Shown here: piece after piece, positions 28,233-35,680 of the stretch | How the letters are laid out: every line of letters begins with the position of its first letter | How positions within the stretch are numbered: the stretch's first letter is position 1 | Source of the DNA: Bacteroidia bacterium | GTDB lineage: Bacteria; Bacteroidota; Bacteroidia; Bacteroidales; F082 | Direction: 5' to 3' | Length of the DNA: 64,000 bases | Assembly (NCBI GenBank): GCA_021287165.1 | Contig: JAJTAY010000037.1 | Span: 102,211-166,210, forward strand | Translations under genes and position numbers: made by a program | The notes under the pieces: model-generated | Seen by the model: only the letters and a program-made list of their open reading frames with translations | What the model was told of the DNA's origin: nothing | Database searches by the model: none

Positions 28233-30577
28233 CAGAACGGATAACCAATACCGAAGTTCCAAACGAGGTCGCTCATACTCAGTCGCTTGAACTGCCAGCG
28301 ATTGCCCAATGGCAAGGCGGGATCGTGCAAGGGTACGGCAGCATCGAGCCTGAAAACGAAAAACGAGAAATCGAGCCTGAAGCCTACTCCGGCATCAACA
28401 GCAAACTCCTTATAAAATCTGTTCACTTCAAAATCTCCTGCCTCAATCTCCTCTTTTCCAGGCAGATTCCAGATGTTGCCGGCATCAACAAACAGAGCGC
28501 CTTTGAGATAGCTGTAGATGGGAAAGCGAAACTCGACATTGCTTTCGAGTTGCATGCTGCCAAAGCGTTCTATGCTGAGGGTGTCGCGATGGCTACCCGG
28601 ACCAAGTTGCCTGAAAGCCCATCCACGCATGCCGTTGGCGCCGCCGGCATAAAAACTCCTTTCGAAGGGCAGGTCGTTCGAATTGCCAAAAGGCAACCCT
28701 ACACCTGCCATCCCCCTGAAGACCAGCCTAAGCTCCGGATTGAATATTTTAAAAAACCTGTAGTCGGCATCGAACCGCACAAATTGCGCATAGCGGATGC
28801 CCAGCAGGGAGGTGAAATTATCCTGTTTTTCAAAAATGGGCAGCTTTTTGAAGGCTGACAAGAGGTTGCCGGCACTCTCGGTGTTTAAGCGAAAATAGTG
28901 GAAGTCGCGTATGCGATTGATATTCTGATTGGTAAAGACATAGCTGTAGCGCATTCCTAGAATCAGGTGGTCGGAGTATTGGTTGCGCAATCGCTGATTG
29001 GCGGTTTGATTGAGAAAGGTTTCGAACTCAGGGCTGAGGTTCACCTTGATCGAGCTGAGCGAAACGGGGCTAAAGAAGTGGGTCACCCTTGGGTTGGTCA
29101 TCCAGTCGTAACCAAAATTGAACCGCAGCATGGTGCGGTCGTAATTGGGCCTGTTTTGGGTGGATATGCCAAGGTTGAGTGTGGTTTTTGGCAGGTATTC
29201 GCGGGCAAATTTTCTCAGTCGTAAGGGGCTTACAAAGCGAGGAATGAGCAAACTGGCATCCAGGCCCGCCTCTCGGGTATTAAAGAGCCTGTTATCGGTT
29301 TCGCCCGTCGAAAGGCGTTGTGCTTCCAAACCTCCGTTAAGCCTGAGCCTAAATATTTCGGCTCCCCTGAAAAGGTTGCGATTGGTATAAACCAAACTTC
29401 CCCGCATACCAAGGTCGCCTCCGGAGTTGGTTCCTTCAATTTCAAAGGAATAGGCGTGCAAACGTGCTCTTTGAAGGTAAACGTGCGCGTCAATCCACTT
29501 TCCGGGCCAGATGTCGTCGTTGTTGACTCCTGCGGCGGTTGTGTCGAAATTGATGTTGGACGCGCGGTAAATTTTAAGGTTGTTGAGACCCTTGTAGGTT
29601 TGACGCATGCGGTCGATGCTTACCGGTTCGCCCTGATAAAACTGGATTACCTGCCGGAAAGTTGATGGCTTGATACCGATGCGACCGGGACTGACAAAGG
29701 TGAGTTGTGATGGTTTGTCGTTCCATGGATTCCGCAGCTTGTATTGCAAGGTGTCGGTGGGCGTAAGTCCACCGCCAAAAGGCTGGTGCAGCGGATAAAC
29801 AAAAACGTTTCTGATAAAATAGGCCTGATGTGATTCTCCTGCTCCCTGCTGCAGGAAACCCGGGGGCTCTATCCGCATATTAAGTCTGACCGATTTAAAC
29901 AGCTTGCTGCTATCGGCTTCAAACCTCACAAAATCTTTGCTGAAATAATAGAAGCCATTGTTTTTGAGCAGGTTGGTCACTCTGTCGCGTTCAGCGTCCA
30001 TCACATAGGCATTGAAAAGATTGCCTTCTTTTAATAAGCTTTCTGCGGTGTCGGCCATCACCAGTTGCTCTAATTGTGGGTCTTCGATGGTACGTTTAAA
30101 CTCGCTGATCGCATATTCCGGGCCGGGTTTGATGATGTAGGTAACGCTTGCGTTAAACTTTTTCCGTTTTACCTCATAAGTAGTTTCGGCCTCAAAATAG
30201 CCAATGTTGAATAGGTATTGCCGCATCTGTCCGGCGGCATTGCGTGTAAGCTGTTCTTCGAAATAGATGGGCGATCGCCCAAAGCGGCCGTTGACAAACT
30301 TTCGGAGTCCTTTCTTTTTTTCGCCCCAGCGGTAATGCATCCAAAGGCCCGGACGCATGCCAAGGACATGCGGCATGGCTTTGGGCTGTGCCAAAACAAG
30401 CAGGTCGGATGAGGTAAAAGTAACGGGCTTTTCTTCGATCTTGACGGTGTTTTTGTGCATCAGGAGTTTTCCTTCAGGGATGTATCGCGCTGGAGAACAC
30501 GACACTACAAATAACAGTGCAATCACTGCAATCCCAAATATCCTGAAGTTAGAAACGGATGCCCGCTTTTGGTTCAT
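28232..30577 (-). CDS. Omp85-family (BamA/TamA-like) outer-membrane protein
   Basis: A 781-residue outer-membrane protein with an exported, possibly lipidated N-terminus (ALLFVVSCSPARYIPEGKLL; Cys27). The LLMHKNTVKIEE start and POTRA-like repeats (~90-380) are followed by a 16-strand barrel. The barrel contains the family motif GGANGMRGWAFRQLGPG (~645-661; compare the VRGF/Y loop motif) and ends in a terminal Phe (WNFGIGYPF), the barrel recognition signal. It probably handles assembly or export of outer-membrane proteins or lipids, as TamA does. Its stop overlaps the helicase start. No chaperone or TamB partner is adjacent. Confidence 0.88.
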   Translation of the reverse strand: MNQKRASVSNFRIFGIAVIALLFVVSCSPARYIPEGKLLMHKNTVKIEEKPVTFTSSDLLVLAQPKAMPHVLGMRPGLWMHYRWGEKKKGLRKFVNGRFGRSPIYFEEQLTRNAAGQMRQYLFNIGYFEAETTYEVKRKKFNASVTYIIKPGPEYAISEFKRTIEDPQLEQLVMADTAESLLKEGNLFNAYVMDAERDRVTNLLKNNGFYYFSKDFVRFEADSSKLFKSVRLNMRIEPPGFLQQGAGESHQAYFIRNVFVYPLHQPFGGGLTPTDTLQYKLRNPWNDKPSQLTFVSPGRIGIKPSTFRQVIQFYQGEPVSIDRMRQTYKGLNNLKIYRASNINFDTTAAGVNNDDIWPGKWIDAHVYLQRARLHAYSFEIEGTNSGGDLGMRGSLVYTNRNLFRGAEIFRLRLNGGLEAQRLSTGETDNRLFNTREAGLDASLLIPRFVSPLRLRKFAREYLPKTTLNLGISTQNRPNYDRTMLRFNFGYDWMTNPRVTHFFSPVSLSSIKVNLSPEFETFLNQTANQRLRNQYSDHLILGMRYSYVFTNQNINRIRDFHYFRLNTESAGNLLSAFKKLPIFEKQDNFTSLLGIRYAQFVRFDADYRFFKIFNPELRLVFRGMAGVGLPFGNSNDLPFERSFYAGGANGMRGWAFRQLGPGSHRDTLSIERFGSMQLESNVEFRFPIYSYLKGALFVDAGNIWNLPGKEEIEAGDFEVNRFYKEFAVDAGVGFRLDFSFFVFRLDAAVPLHDPALPLGNRWQFKRLSMSDLVWNFGIGYPF

Positions 30578-30639
30578 ACGTCAAATTGCACTCGGACAAA
30601 TGTACAATAATTGCCCATCTTTAGCGGCGGACAGGGGCA

Positions 30640-30683
30640 TAGTAAAAGCAAAAGGTGCACGAAAAACTGGTTTTCACGCACCT
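30640..30683 (-). terminator. Terminator downstream of the GroES gene
   Basis: On the minus strand, AGGTGC and GCACCT arms with an inner GAAAA/TTTTC pairing are followed by CTTTTGCTTTTA. Confidence 0.55.
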
Positions 30684-30706
30684 CCTGATTGAATGGAACG
30701 GTAAAA

Positions 30707-30994
30707 TCAGATCGATTCGGTTTCTACCACCTTGGCCAGCAAATCGGCATAAGGGATGACAAGCAGTTTGCGACCTTCAAAAGTAACTTCCGTGCCGGAA
30801 TATTTTTTAAAAAGCACCTTATCGCCTACGCTGATGGCTGGTTTTTCGATATTGCCTATGGCCAGCACGGGGGCAATCTGGGGTTTTTCCTTTGCAGTGT
30901 CGGGAATGATAAGGCCCGATGCGGTGCGCTGTTCGCTCTTGTCCTCGCTCAGGTCGAGAATTACCTGTTCGTTAAGTGGTTGTAACTCTTTCAT
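30707..30994 (-). CDS. GroES-like co-chaperonin without adjacent groEL
   Basis: A 95-residue Cpn10 family protein. The mobile loop that contacts GroEL is recognisable (QRTASGLIIPDTAKEKPQ, ~22-39). The beta-barrel segment VGDKVLFKKYSGTEVTFEG (~56-74) closely follows canonical GroES. Between them the usual roof loop is short (VLAIGNIEKPAISVG). No groEL gene flanks it; the upstream neighbour is a Trx-Grx fusion 12 bases away. It may be the sole GroES of the genome or a divergent second copy; the window cannot decide this. Confidence 0.9.
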   Translation of the reverse strand: MKELQPLNEQVILDLSEDKSEQRTASGLIIPDTAKEKPQIAPVLAIGNIEKPAISVGDKVLFKKYSGTEVTFEGRKLLVIPYADLLAKVVETESI

Positions 30995-31006
30995 TTTGAA
31001 TCGTTT

Positions 31007-31603
31007 TTATGATTGTTGTGTTGATATGCCCAAAAGACTGTTGATTCTGTTTTTATCGAACCCAACCACAATAGTGCCTTCGATATCGGTTTGCGGAACG
31101 CCTTGTTGGCCGCTTCTTCTTACCATTTGCTCGGCGGCCTGCTGATTGCGCGATACGTCGATTTCGGTATATTGTATATTGTTGGATTTCAGGTAAGATT
31201 TCAGGGTATTGCACCAGCTGCATGTTGGTGTTGTATAAACGGTAACGCGTTTCTGTCGGGGCTGTCCACTTGTGCTTAATGGATGAAAATAAGCTTCTTC
31301 GAAAAGGTTGATATAGTGCGAAGGTTCATTGCAGCCTTTAACGACATTTATGAATCTGTCGCCTTCGAAAACCAGAAGCGAAGGAGCGCTGGTCACGCCA
31401 TAAACGCTGTGTATGTCGCGCACCTGACTTACGTCGGCCAGCATCACATTCACCTTACCCAGCTTTTCGGCCGCTTCGGTGATGTTTTTAAGACTGCACT
31501 CGCTGGCTTCGGAGCCTGATTTATATAGCAGAACGTAGTTTTTCTGGTCTTTGCGGATTAATCCAAGCATCTCTTCGTGCGATGCCACATTGCTTATTGC
31601 CAT
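31007..31603 (-). CDS. Thioredoxin-like plus glutaredoxin fusion protein
   Basis: Start placed at the ATG at 31603 (198 residues, MAISNVASHE); an upstream in-frame extension of 16 codons looks unlike a natural N-terminus. Residues ~10-105 are thioredoxin-like, with a cis-Pro loop TSAPS (71-75), but the active-site CxxC is reduced to one cysteine (SGSEASEC, C36). Residues ~118-198 form a glutaredoxin domain with an intact CSWC (C128-C131), a VPQ motif before its cis-Pro position, and a GFDKN tail. It is likely a cytoplasmic redox protein. The gene lies 12 bases from groES, suggesting a joint stress-response unit. Confidence 0.8.
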   Translation of the reverse strand: MAISNVASHEEMLGLIRKDQKNYVLLYKSGSEASECSLKNITEAAEKLGKVNVMLADVSQVRDIHSVYGVTSAPSLLVFEGDRFINVVKGCNEPSHYINLFEEAYFHPLSTSGQPRQKRVTVYTTPTCSWCNTLKSYLKSNNIQYTEIDVSRNQQAAEQMVRRSGQQGVPQTDIEGTIVVGFDKNRINSLLGISTQQS

Positions 31604-31709
31604 CTGCGAACAATTTTCCGACAGCAGTATCAACTCCCATGCCAGCACCACTTCCTGTCAGTTATTCGGCAGTAGTATGACATTATTTCAGCCATCCATC
31701 GGACTGATA

Positions 31710-32150
31710 TCAGAAAATAAATGGGATCATTCTCCAGCTTTTCTGCTTGTAAATTTCGTAGTCGGGGTATTGATTGATAAGCTGTTTCTCTTCAAACAAT
31801 TGCTTGAAAATTAGGTTTATAAGCAAAATGATCCAGGCGGACAAGCGGAATGGGCTGTAATATTCGGTCACTAATGGCAGCATGGCCATAAGTTGTGCAA
31901 GATACATCGGGTGGCGGATGACTGCATATATGCCGCTCGTCACCAAACGCCCCCCCTGCTTGGGTAGAGGGGCCACGTTGAAGTTGCCGACCTGCATTTG
32001 CATAATGGCTACTACGCCTACGAGCAGACCGGCCAGCTCTACCAGCAATCCGACAGGTGAAGGGCTAAGCCAGGGACCTGTAGCCAGGATGAGGGCAAGC
32101 ATCGAAAATTGCACGAAAACGAAGATATAGGCGACGACTTTTGTCTTCAT
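31710..32150 (-). CDS. Isoprenylcysteine-methyltransferase-family (ICMT/PEMT-like) membrane methyltransferase
   Basis: Small integral membrane protein. With the ATG at 32150 it has 146 residues (MKTKVVAYIF). It has four hydrophobic segments and the conserved family block LVTSGIYAVIRHPMYLAQL (~72-90). The RHPMY and C-terminal EEKQLINQYPDYEIYKQK...MIPFIF motifs are typical of bacterial ICMT-like and PEMT enzymes, where they bind SAM. The acceptor is unknown; phospholipids or isoprenoid-type substrates are candidates. A structured RNA candidate ends ~12 bases upstream of its start, so the two may be functionally linked. Confidence 0.82.
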   Translation of the reverse strand: MKTKVVAYIFVFVQFSMLALILATGPWLSPSPVGLLVELAGLLVGVVAIMQMQVGNFNVAPLPKQGGRLVTSGIYAVIRHPMYLAQLMAMLPLVTEYYSPFRLSAWIILLINLIFKQLFEEKQLINQYPDYEIYKQKSWRMIPFIF

Positions 32151-32161
32151 GGCATTAAATT

Positions 32162-32249
32162 TAAAAAAAGGCACCCGGTTTGCCGGTCTCCTGTTCCGGC
32201 GTATTGCGCAAGTAGAGAGATGAAAAATCCGGGTGCCTGGGCAAAGTTA
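32162..32249 (-). ncRNA. Candidate ~77-nt structured RNA with its own promoter and terminator
   Basis: Minus-strand element. The -7 box TAACTTTG (32249-32242) is followed 4 bases later by AGGCACCCGG (32238-32229). That 5' arm pairs perfectly with CCGGGTGCCT (32178-32169) at the 3' end, which is immediately followed by seven T. Inside is a second hairpin, GCCGG/CCGGC (32200-32182). Its loop contains CAGGAGACCGGC, which matches the core of the cobalamin B12 box, but the other cobalamin-riboswitch boxes are not visible. The T run ends 12 bases before the methyltransferase ATG, so it may be a free small RNA or an attenuator leader of that gene. No known RNA family was recognised with confidence. 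Confidence 0.5.
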
Positions 32250-32298
32250 ATGGATTTGTCAGCCAATAGCGCTCAAAACCAAAGCTGCCCGAAATTGT

Positions 32299-32306
32299 TA
32301 CCTTTG
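32299..32306 (+). promoter_or_regulatory. -7 box (TACCTTTG) of lpdA
   Basis: Matches TAnnTTTG, 26 bases before the lpdA ATG. No TTG element at the expected -33 spacing was found. Confidence 0.4.
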
Positions 32307-32332
32307 CACCACAAAAATCAACATTCAAAGCA

Positions 32333-33724
32333 ATGAATTACGACCTTATCGTTATAGGCAGCGGTCCTGGCGGATATGTAGCTGCCATCCGTGCAAGCCA
32401 GCTTGGCAAAAAGGTGGCTGTGGTTGAAAAAGCTGAGATTGGCGGCGTTTGCCTCAATTGGGGATGCATCCCTACCAAGGCCCTGCTGAAAAGTGCTCAG
32501 GTGTTCAACTACACCAAGCATGCCTCCGATTATGGTATCAGCATCAGTGGCGAGGTTAAACCCGATTTTGATGCAGTGATCAAACGCAGCCGCGGCGTGG
32601 CCGATGGCATGAGCAAGGGCGTTCAATTCCTTTTCAAGAAGAACAAGATTGAACTGATCAATGGTTTTGGCAGCATCAGGCCCGGAAAAAAGGTAGAGGT
32701 TACAAAAGCCGATGGTACAAAGGAAACCTACGAAGCCGCTCACATTATCCTAGCCACAGGTGCTCGCTCGCGCGAGCTTCCCAATATGAAGATCGACGGA
32801 AAGAAAGTCGTTGGCTACCGCGATGCCATGGTTCTGCCCAAACAACCCGCATCCATGGTGGTAGTGGGTTCGGGGGCAATTGGCTCGGAATTTGCCTATT
32901 TCTACAATAGCATGGGCACCAAAGTGACGCTCGTGGAATATATGCCAAACATTCTTCCTCTTGAAGATGAGGAGGTTAGCAAACAATTGGAGCGCTCATT
33001 CAAAAAAGCAGGCATGACTGTGATGACCGGATCAACGGTAGAAAATGTTGATACTTCCGGTGATTTGTGCAAGGTTACCATCAGCACCAAAAAAGGTACG
33101 GAAGTGGTCGAAGCCGAAGTTGTGCTATCTGCCGTAGGTGTGGCCACCAACCTCGAAGGCTTGGGTCTCGAGGAAACCGGTGTTGCCTTCGAAAAAGGCA
33201 AGGTGCTTGTCGATGAGTATTATCGCACCAATGTGGAAGGCATTTATGCCATAGGCGATATCGTTCACGGTCCGGCACTGGCTCACACTGCCTCGCACGA
33301 AGGAATCACCTGCGTTGAAGCCATTTGCGGTCTCAATCCCGAACCTGTTGATTATGGTAATATCCCTTCGTGCACCTACACCAGCCCCGAAGTGGCTTCG
33401 GTTGGCATGACCGAAAAACAGGCCTTAGAAGCTGGCTACGAGATTAAAGTAGGTAAGTTCCCCTTCTCAGCTTCCGGAAAGGCCAGCGCTGCCGGAAACA
33501 AGGATGGATTTGTTAAGGTTATTTTTGATGCCAAATACGGTGAATGGCTAGGCTGCCACATGATTGGCGACAATGTAACGGAAATGATTGCCGAGGCTGT
33601 AGCTGCCCGAAAGCTTGAAACCACCGGACATGAAATCATCAAAACCATCCACCCTCACCCCACCATGTCCGAAGCCATCATGGAAGCCACCGCTGCCGCT
33701 TATGGCGAAGTGATTCATTTGTAA
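32333..33724 (+). CDS. lpdA: Dihydrolipoyl dehydrogenase (E3)
   Basis: FAD/NAD disulfide oxidoreductase that reoxidises dihydrolipoamide in 2-oxoacid dehydrogenase or glycine cleavage complexes. The 463-residue length is typical. FAD-binding GSGPGGYVAA (9-18); the redox pair is C40 and C45 in CLNWGCIPTK; NAD-binding GSGAIGSEFAY (~181-191); FAD-contact IYAIGDIV (~303-310). The catalytic His-Glu pair lies in HPHPTMSEAIMEA near the C-terminus. No E1 or E2 genes are adjacent. The downstream 294 bases contain a palindrome with tandem repeats instead of a gene. Confidence 0.97.
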   Translation: MNYDLIVIGSGPGGYVAAIRASQLGKKVAVVEKAEIGGVCLNWGCIPTKALLKSAQVFNYTKHASDYGISISGEVKPDFDAVIKRSRGVADGMSKGVQFLFKKNKIELINGFGSIRPGKKVEVTKADGTKETYEAAHIILATGARSRELPNMKIDGKKVVGYRDAMVLPKQPASMVVVGSGAIGSEFAYFYNSMGTKVTLVEYMPNILPLEDEEVSKQLERSFKKAGMTVMTGSTVENVDTSGDLCKVTISTKKGTEVVEAEVVLSAVGVATNLEGLGLEETGVAFEKGKVLVDEYYRTNVEGIYAIGDIVHGPALAHTASHEGITCVEAICGLNPEPVDYGNIPSCTYTSPEVASVGMTEKQALEAGYEIKVGKFPFSASGKASAAGNKDGFVKVIFDAKYGEWLGCHMIGDNVTEMIAEAVAARKLETTGHEIIKTIHPHPTMSEAIMEATAAAYGEVIHL

Positions 33725-33754
33725 ATTTTTGTACGTATTAATTAAAAAAATACT

Positions 33755-33828
33755 GTTAGGCGTAGTCTGCAGACTACGCCTAACACATTAAATCAGACTA
33801 CGCCTAACACATTATAACAGACTACGCC
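33755..33828. repeat. 30-bp perfect palindrome fused to 24-bp tandem repeats
   Basis: A perfect palindrome at 33755-33784 has arms GTTAGGCGTAGTCTG and its complement. Its right arm starts a direct repeat of exact 24-base period: CAGACTACGCCTAACACATTA begins at 33770 and 33794, and a truncated copy (CAGACTACGCC) begins at 33818. It lies between lpdA and rmlC and encodes nothing. Rest of the 294-base gap is AT-rich without recognisable features. Confidence 0.9.
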
Positions 33829-34018
33829 AAAATTTTTAACTATTTCGGTAATCACATTTTAGCGCTAACCACACCGAATTTTTAACCTAATGCCAACGAT
33901 AAAGGTTTTTGTATCTAATGTATAATGTTTGCCTTCAGGTTTGATAAAGTATTAAATTGCGTACACCATTTTCGTCAGTGATACTTGGATTAGTACTAAC
34001 ATTTTCAAACCACCAGCC

Positions 34019-34561
34019 ATGGAAATTGTCGAAACCGGAATACCGGATCTGCTAATAGTTAAGCCTGCGGTGTTCGAAGACCACAGGGGTTATTTCTTCG
34101 AATCGTACAACAAGGAAAAATTCCTGCAGAAGGGAATCGACCAGAACTTTGTTCAGGACAATGAGTCAAAGTCGGCAAAGAACGTTTTGCGCGGGCTCCA
34201 TTTTCAGAAACCGCCTTTTGCCCAGGGAAAACTTGTGAGGGTGATGAAGGGGGCTGTGCTCGATGTGGCCGTCGATATCCGAAAAATGTCGCCTACCTAT
34301 GGCAAATGGGCATCCATTGTGCTAACAGAGTCGAATAAATGGATGTATTGGATTCCTCCGGGATTTGCTCATGGTTTTGTGACACTTGAGGATGATACGG
34401 TGTTCTTTTATAAATGCACCAATGTGTATAACAAAGCGTCCGAAGGAAGCATACGCTGGAACGACCCTGACTTAAATATCGATTGGGGAATAACCGAACC
34501 CCTGCTGTCGGACAAAGACCGCGAAGCGCCCCTTTTCCGCGATTTTATCAGTCCTTTCTGA
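34019..34561 (+). CDS. rfbC: dTDP-4-dehydrorhamnose 3,5-epimerase
   Basis: Cupin epimerase of dTDP-L-rhamnose synthesis for surface polysaccharide. The 180-residue length is standard. The N-terminal FEDHRGYFFESYN (19-31) binds substrate. The catalytic-base region is LRGLHFQKPPFAQGKLVRV (~58-76; His of LRGLHxQ). WIPPGFAHGFVTLEDDTVFFY (~111-131) is the conserved cupin strand with the active-site Tyr. The other rml genes (A, B, D) are not in this window, so the pathway is scattered or completed elsewhere. It stands alone between a repeat and a 159-base gap. Confidence 0.95.
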   Translation: MEIVETGIPDLLIVKPAVFEDHRGYFFESYNKEKFLQKGIDQNFVQDNESKSAKNVLRGLHFQKPPFAQGKLVRVMKGAVLDVAVDIRKMSPTYGKWASIVLTESNKWMYWIPPGFAHGFVTLEDDTVFFYKCTNVYNKASEGSIRWNDPDLNIDWGITEPLLSDKDREAPLFRDFISPF

Positions 34562-34720
34562 CAGACAGTAAGCAAATAAGTCCGGAACTTCGTACGATCA
34601 ACCATCGACATAACATGGCCTGATTCTTGTCCAGGGCTTTCATCATCGCATTTATCCTTATTTTTGCAAATTGCGCCTTTCCATTTGTCTTTTTACTAAT
34701 TTGCATTTAATCAAGAGTTT

Positions 34721-35659
34721 ATGCTGAAAAAAGCTGCCCCGAGACTATATATGCTCCTCTTGCCTGCACTTGCTCTGATTGGGTCGTCATGCGCACGAAA
34801 CGGCAATGCCCAACTTCCGGCCGAACGAAATCCCACCCAGGAAATTGTGAGTATTAACCTGCCTTCAAGGCTTGATTTTGCCGGCGAGGAGGTGCCCTTA
34901 AACTTGTATTATGTCAGCGAAGCTCTAGAGCGCGAATTGCTTGTCAATACCTATTGGCATAGTTCAACCCTTCTGCTGCTTAAGCGCGCCAACCGATGGT
35001 TGCCTATTATTGAACCTATCTTGAAAAAGAATGGTGTACCTGATGATTTCAAGTATCTGGCCATGATTGAGAGCAACCTCACCAACAGCCGCTCGCCGGC
35101 TGGTGCGGCTGGTTTCTGGCAGTTTCTTGAAGGCACGGCCAAAGAATATCAACTTGAAGTGAGTGATCAAGTGGACGAGCGCTACCATCTCGAAAAAGCC
35201 ACTGAAGCCGCTTGCCGCTATTTTCGGCGGGCATATAGTAAATACAACAGTTGGGCACTGGTGGCGGCAGCCTACAATGCAGGCACCCGTCGTATCGACG
35301 ATTTTCTGTCGCGTCAGCAAACCGACAGCTATTTCGATTTGTTAATGGCAGAGGAAACTGAACGCTACTTGTTTCGCATCCTGGCTATGAAAATGATTCA
35401 CAGCAATCCCAGGGCTTTTGGGTTTTACCCTGATATTGAAAGACTCTACGAACCGCTGGCCTTCAAAGAAGTGCAGGTATCCGAAAGCATACCAAATCTT
35501 GTCGATTTTGCCCGAAATCAGGGGGTTAGCTACAAGTTGCTTCGGATGTTCAACCCATGGTTGCGTACCCACGAGCTGACCGTTAAACCCGGTAAAACTT
35601 ACACTATAAAAATTCCTGAGGGAAGATTTGCCCTCACGCACAGGCCTGTCCGGTCCTGA
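34721..35659 (+). CDS. Lytic murein transglycosylase (SLT family, MltD-like)
   Basis: Exported 312-residue enzyme that cleaves peptidoglycan to 1,6-anhydro-muropeptides. Signal region LLLPALALIGSSC (Cys24) may be a lipoprotein signal. The catalytic Glu is E117 in YLAMIESNL, followed by SPAGAAGFWQF (the SLT GAxGxxQ motif), VAAAYNAG (~186-193) and the terminal family motif. A C-terminal ~50-residue region (NLVDFARNQGVSYKLLRMFN...YTIKIP) resembles a single LysM-like domain. The anhydro sugar it releases is the substrate of AnmK at 12.5 kb. The uvrA gene begins 21 bases downstream and may be co-transcribed. Confidence 0.88.
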   Translation: MLKKAAPRLYMLLLPALALIGSSCARNGNAQLPAERNPTQEIVSINLPSRLDFAGEEVPLNLYYVSEALERELLVNTYWHSSTLLLLKRANRWLPIIEPILKKNGVPDDFKYLAMIESNLTNSRSPAGAAGFWQFLEGTAKEYQLEVSDQVDERYHLEKATEAACRYFRRAYSKYNSWALVAAAYNAGTRRIDDFLSRQQTDSYFDLLMAEETERYLFRILAMKMIHSNPRAFGFYPDIERLYEPLAFKEVQVSESIPNLVDFARNQGVSYKLLRMFNPWLRTHELTVKPGKTYTIKIPEGRFALTHRPVRS

Positions 35660-35680
35660 TATTTTCAATTCAAGTGCCTG

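Noticed and set aside
32162..32249. Full cobalamin riboswitch
   Set aside because: Only the B12-box core is present; the element is far too short and lacks the GCCACTG and other conserved boxes.
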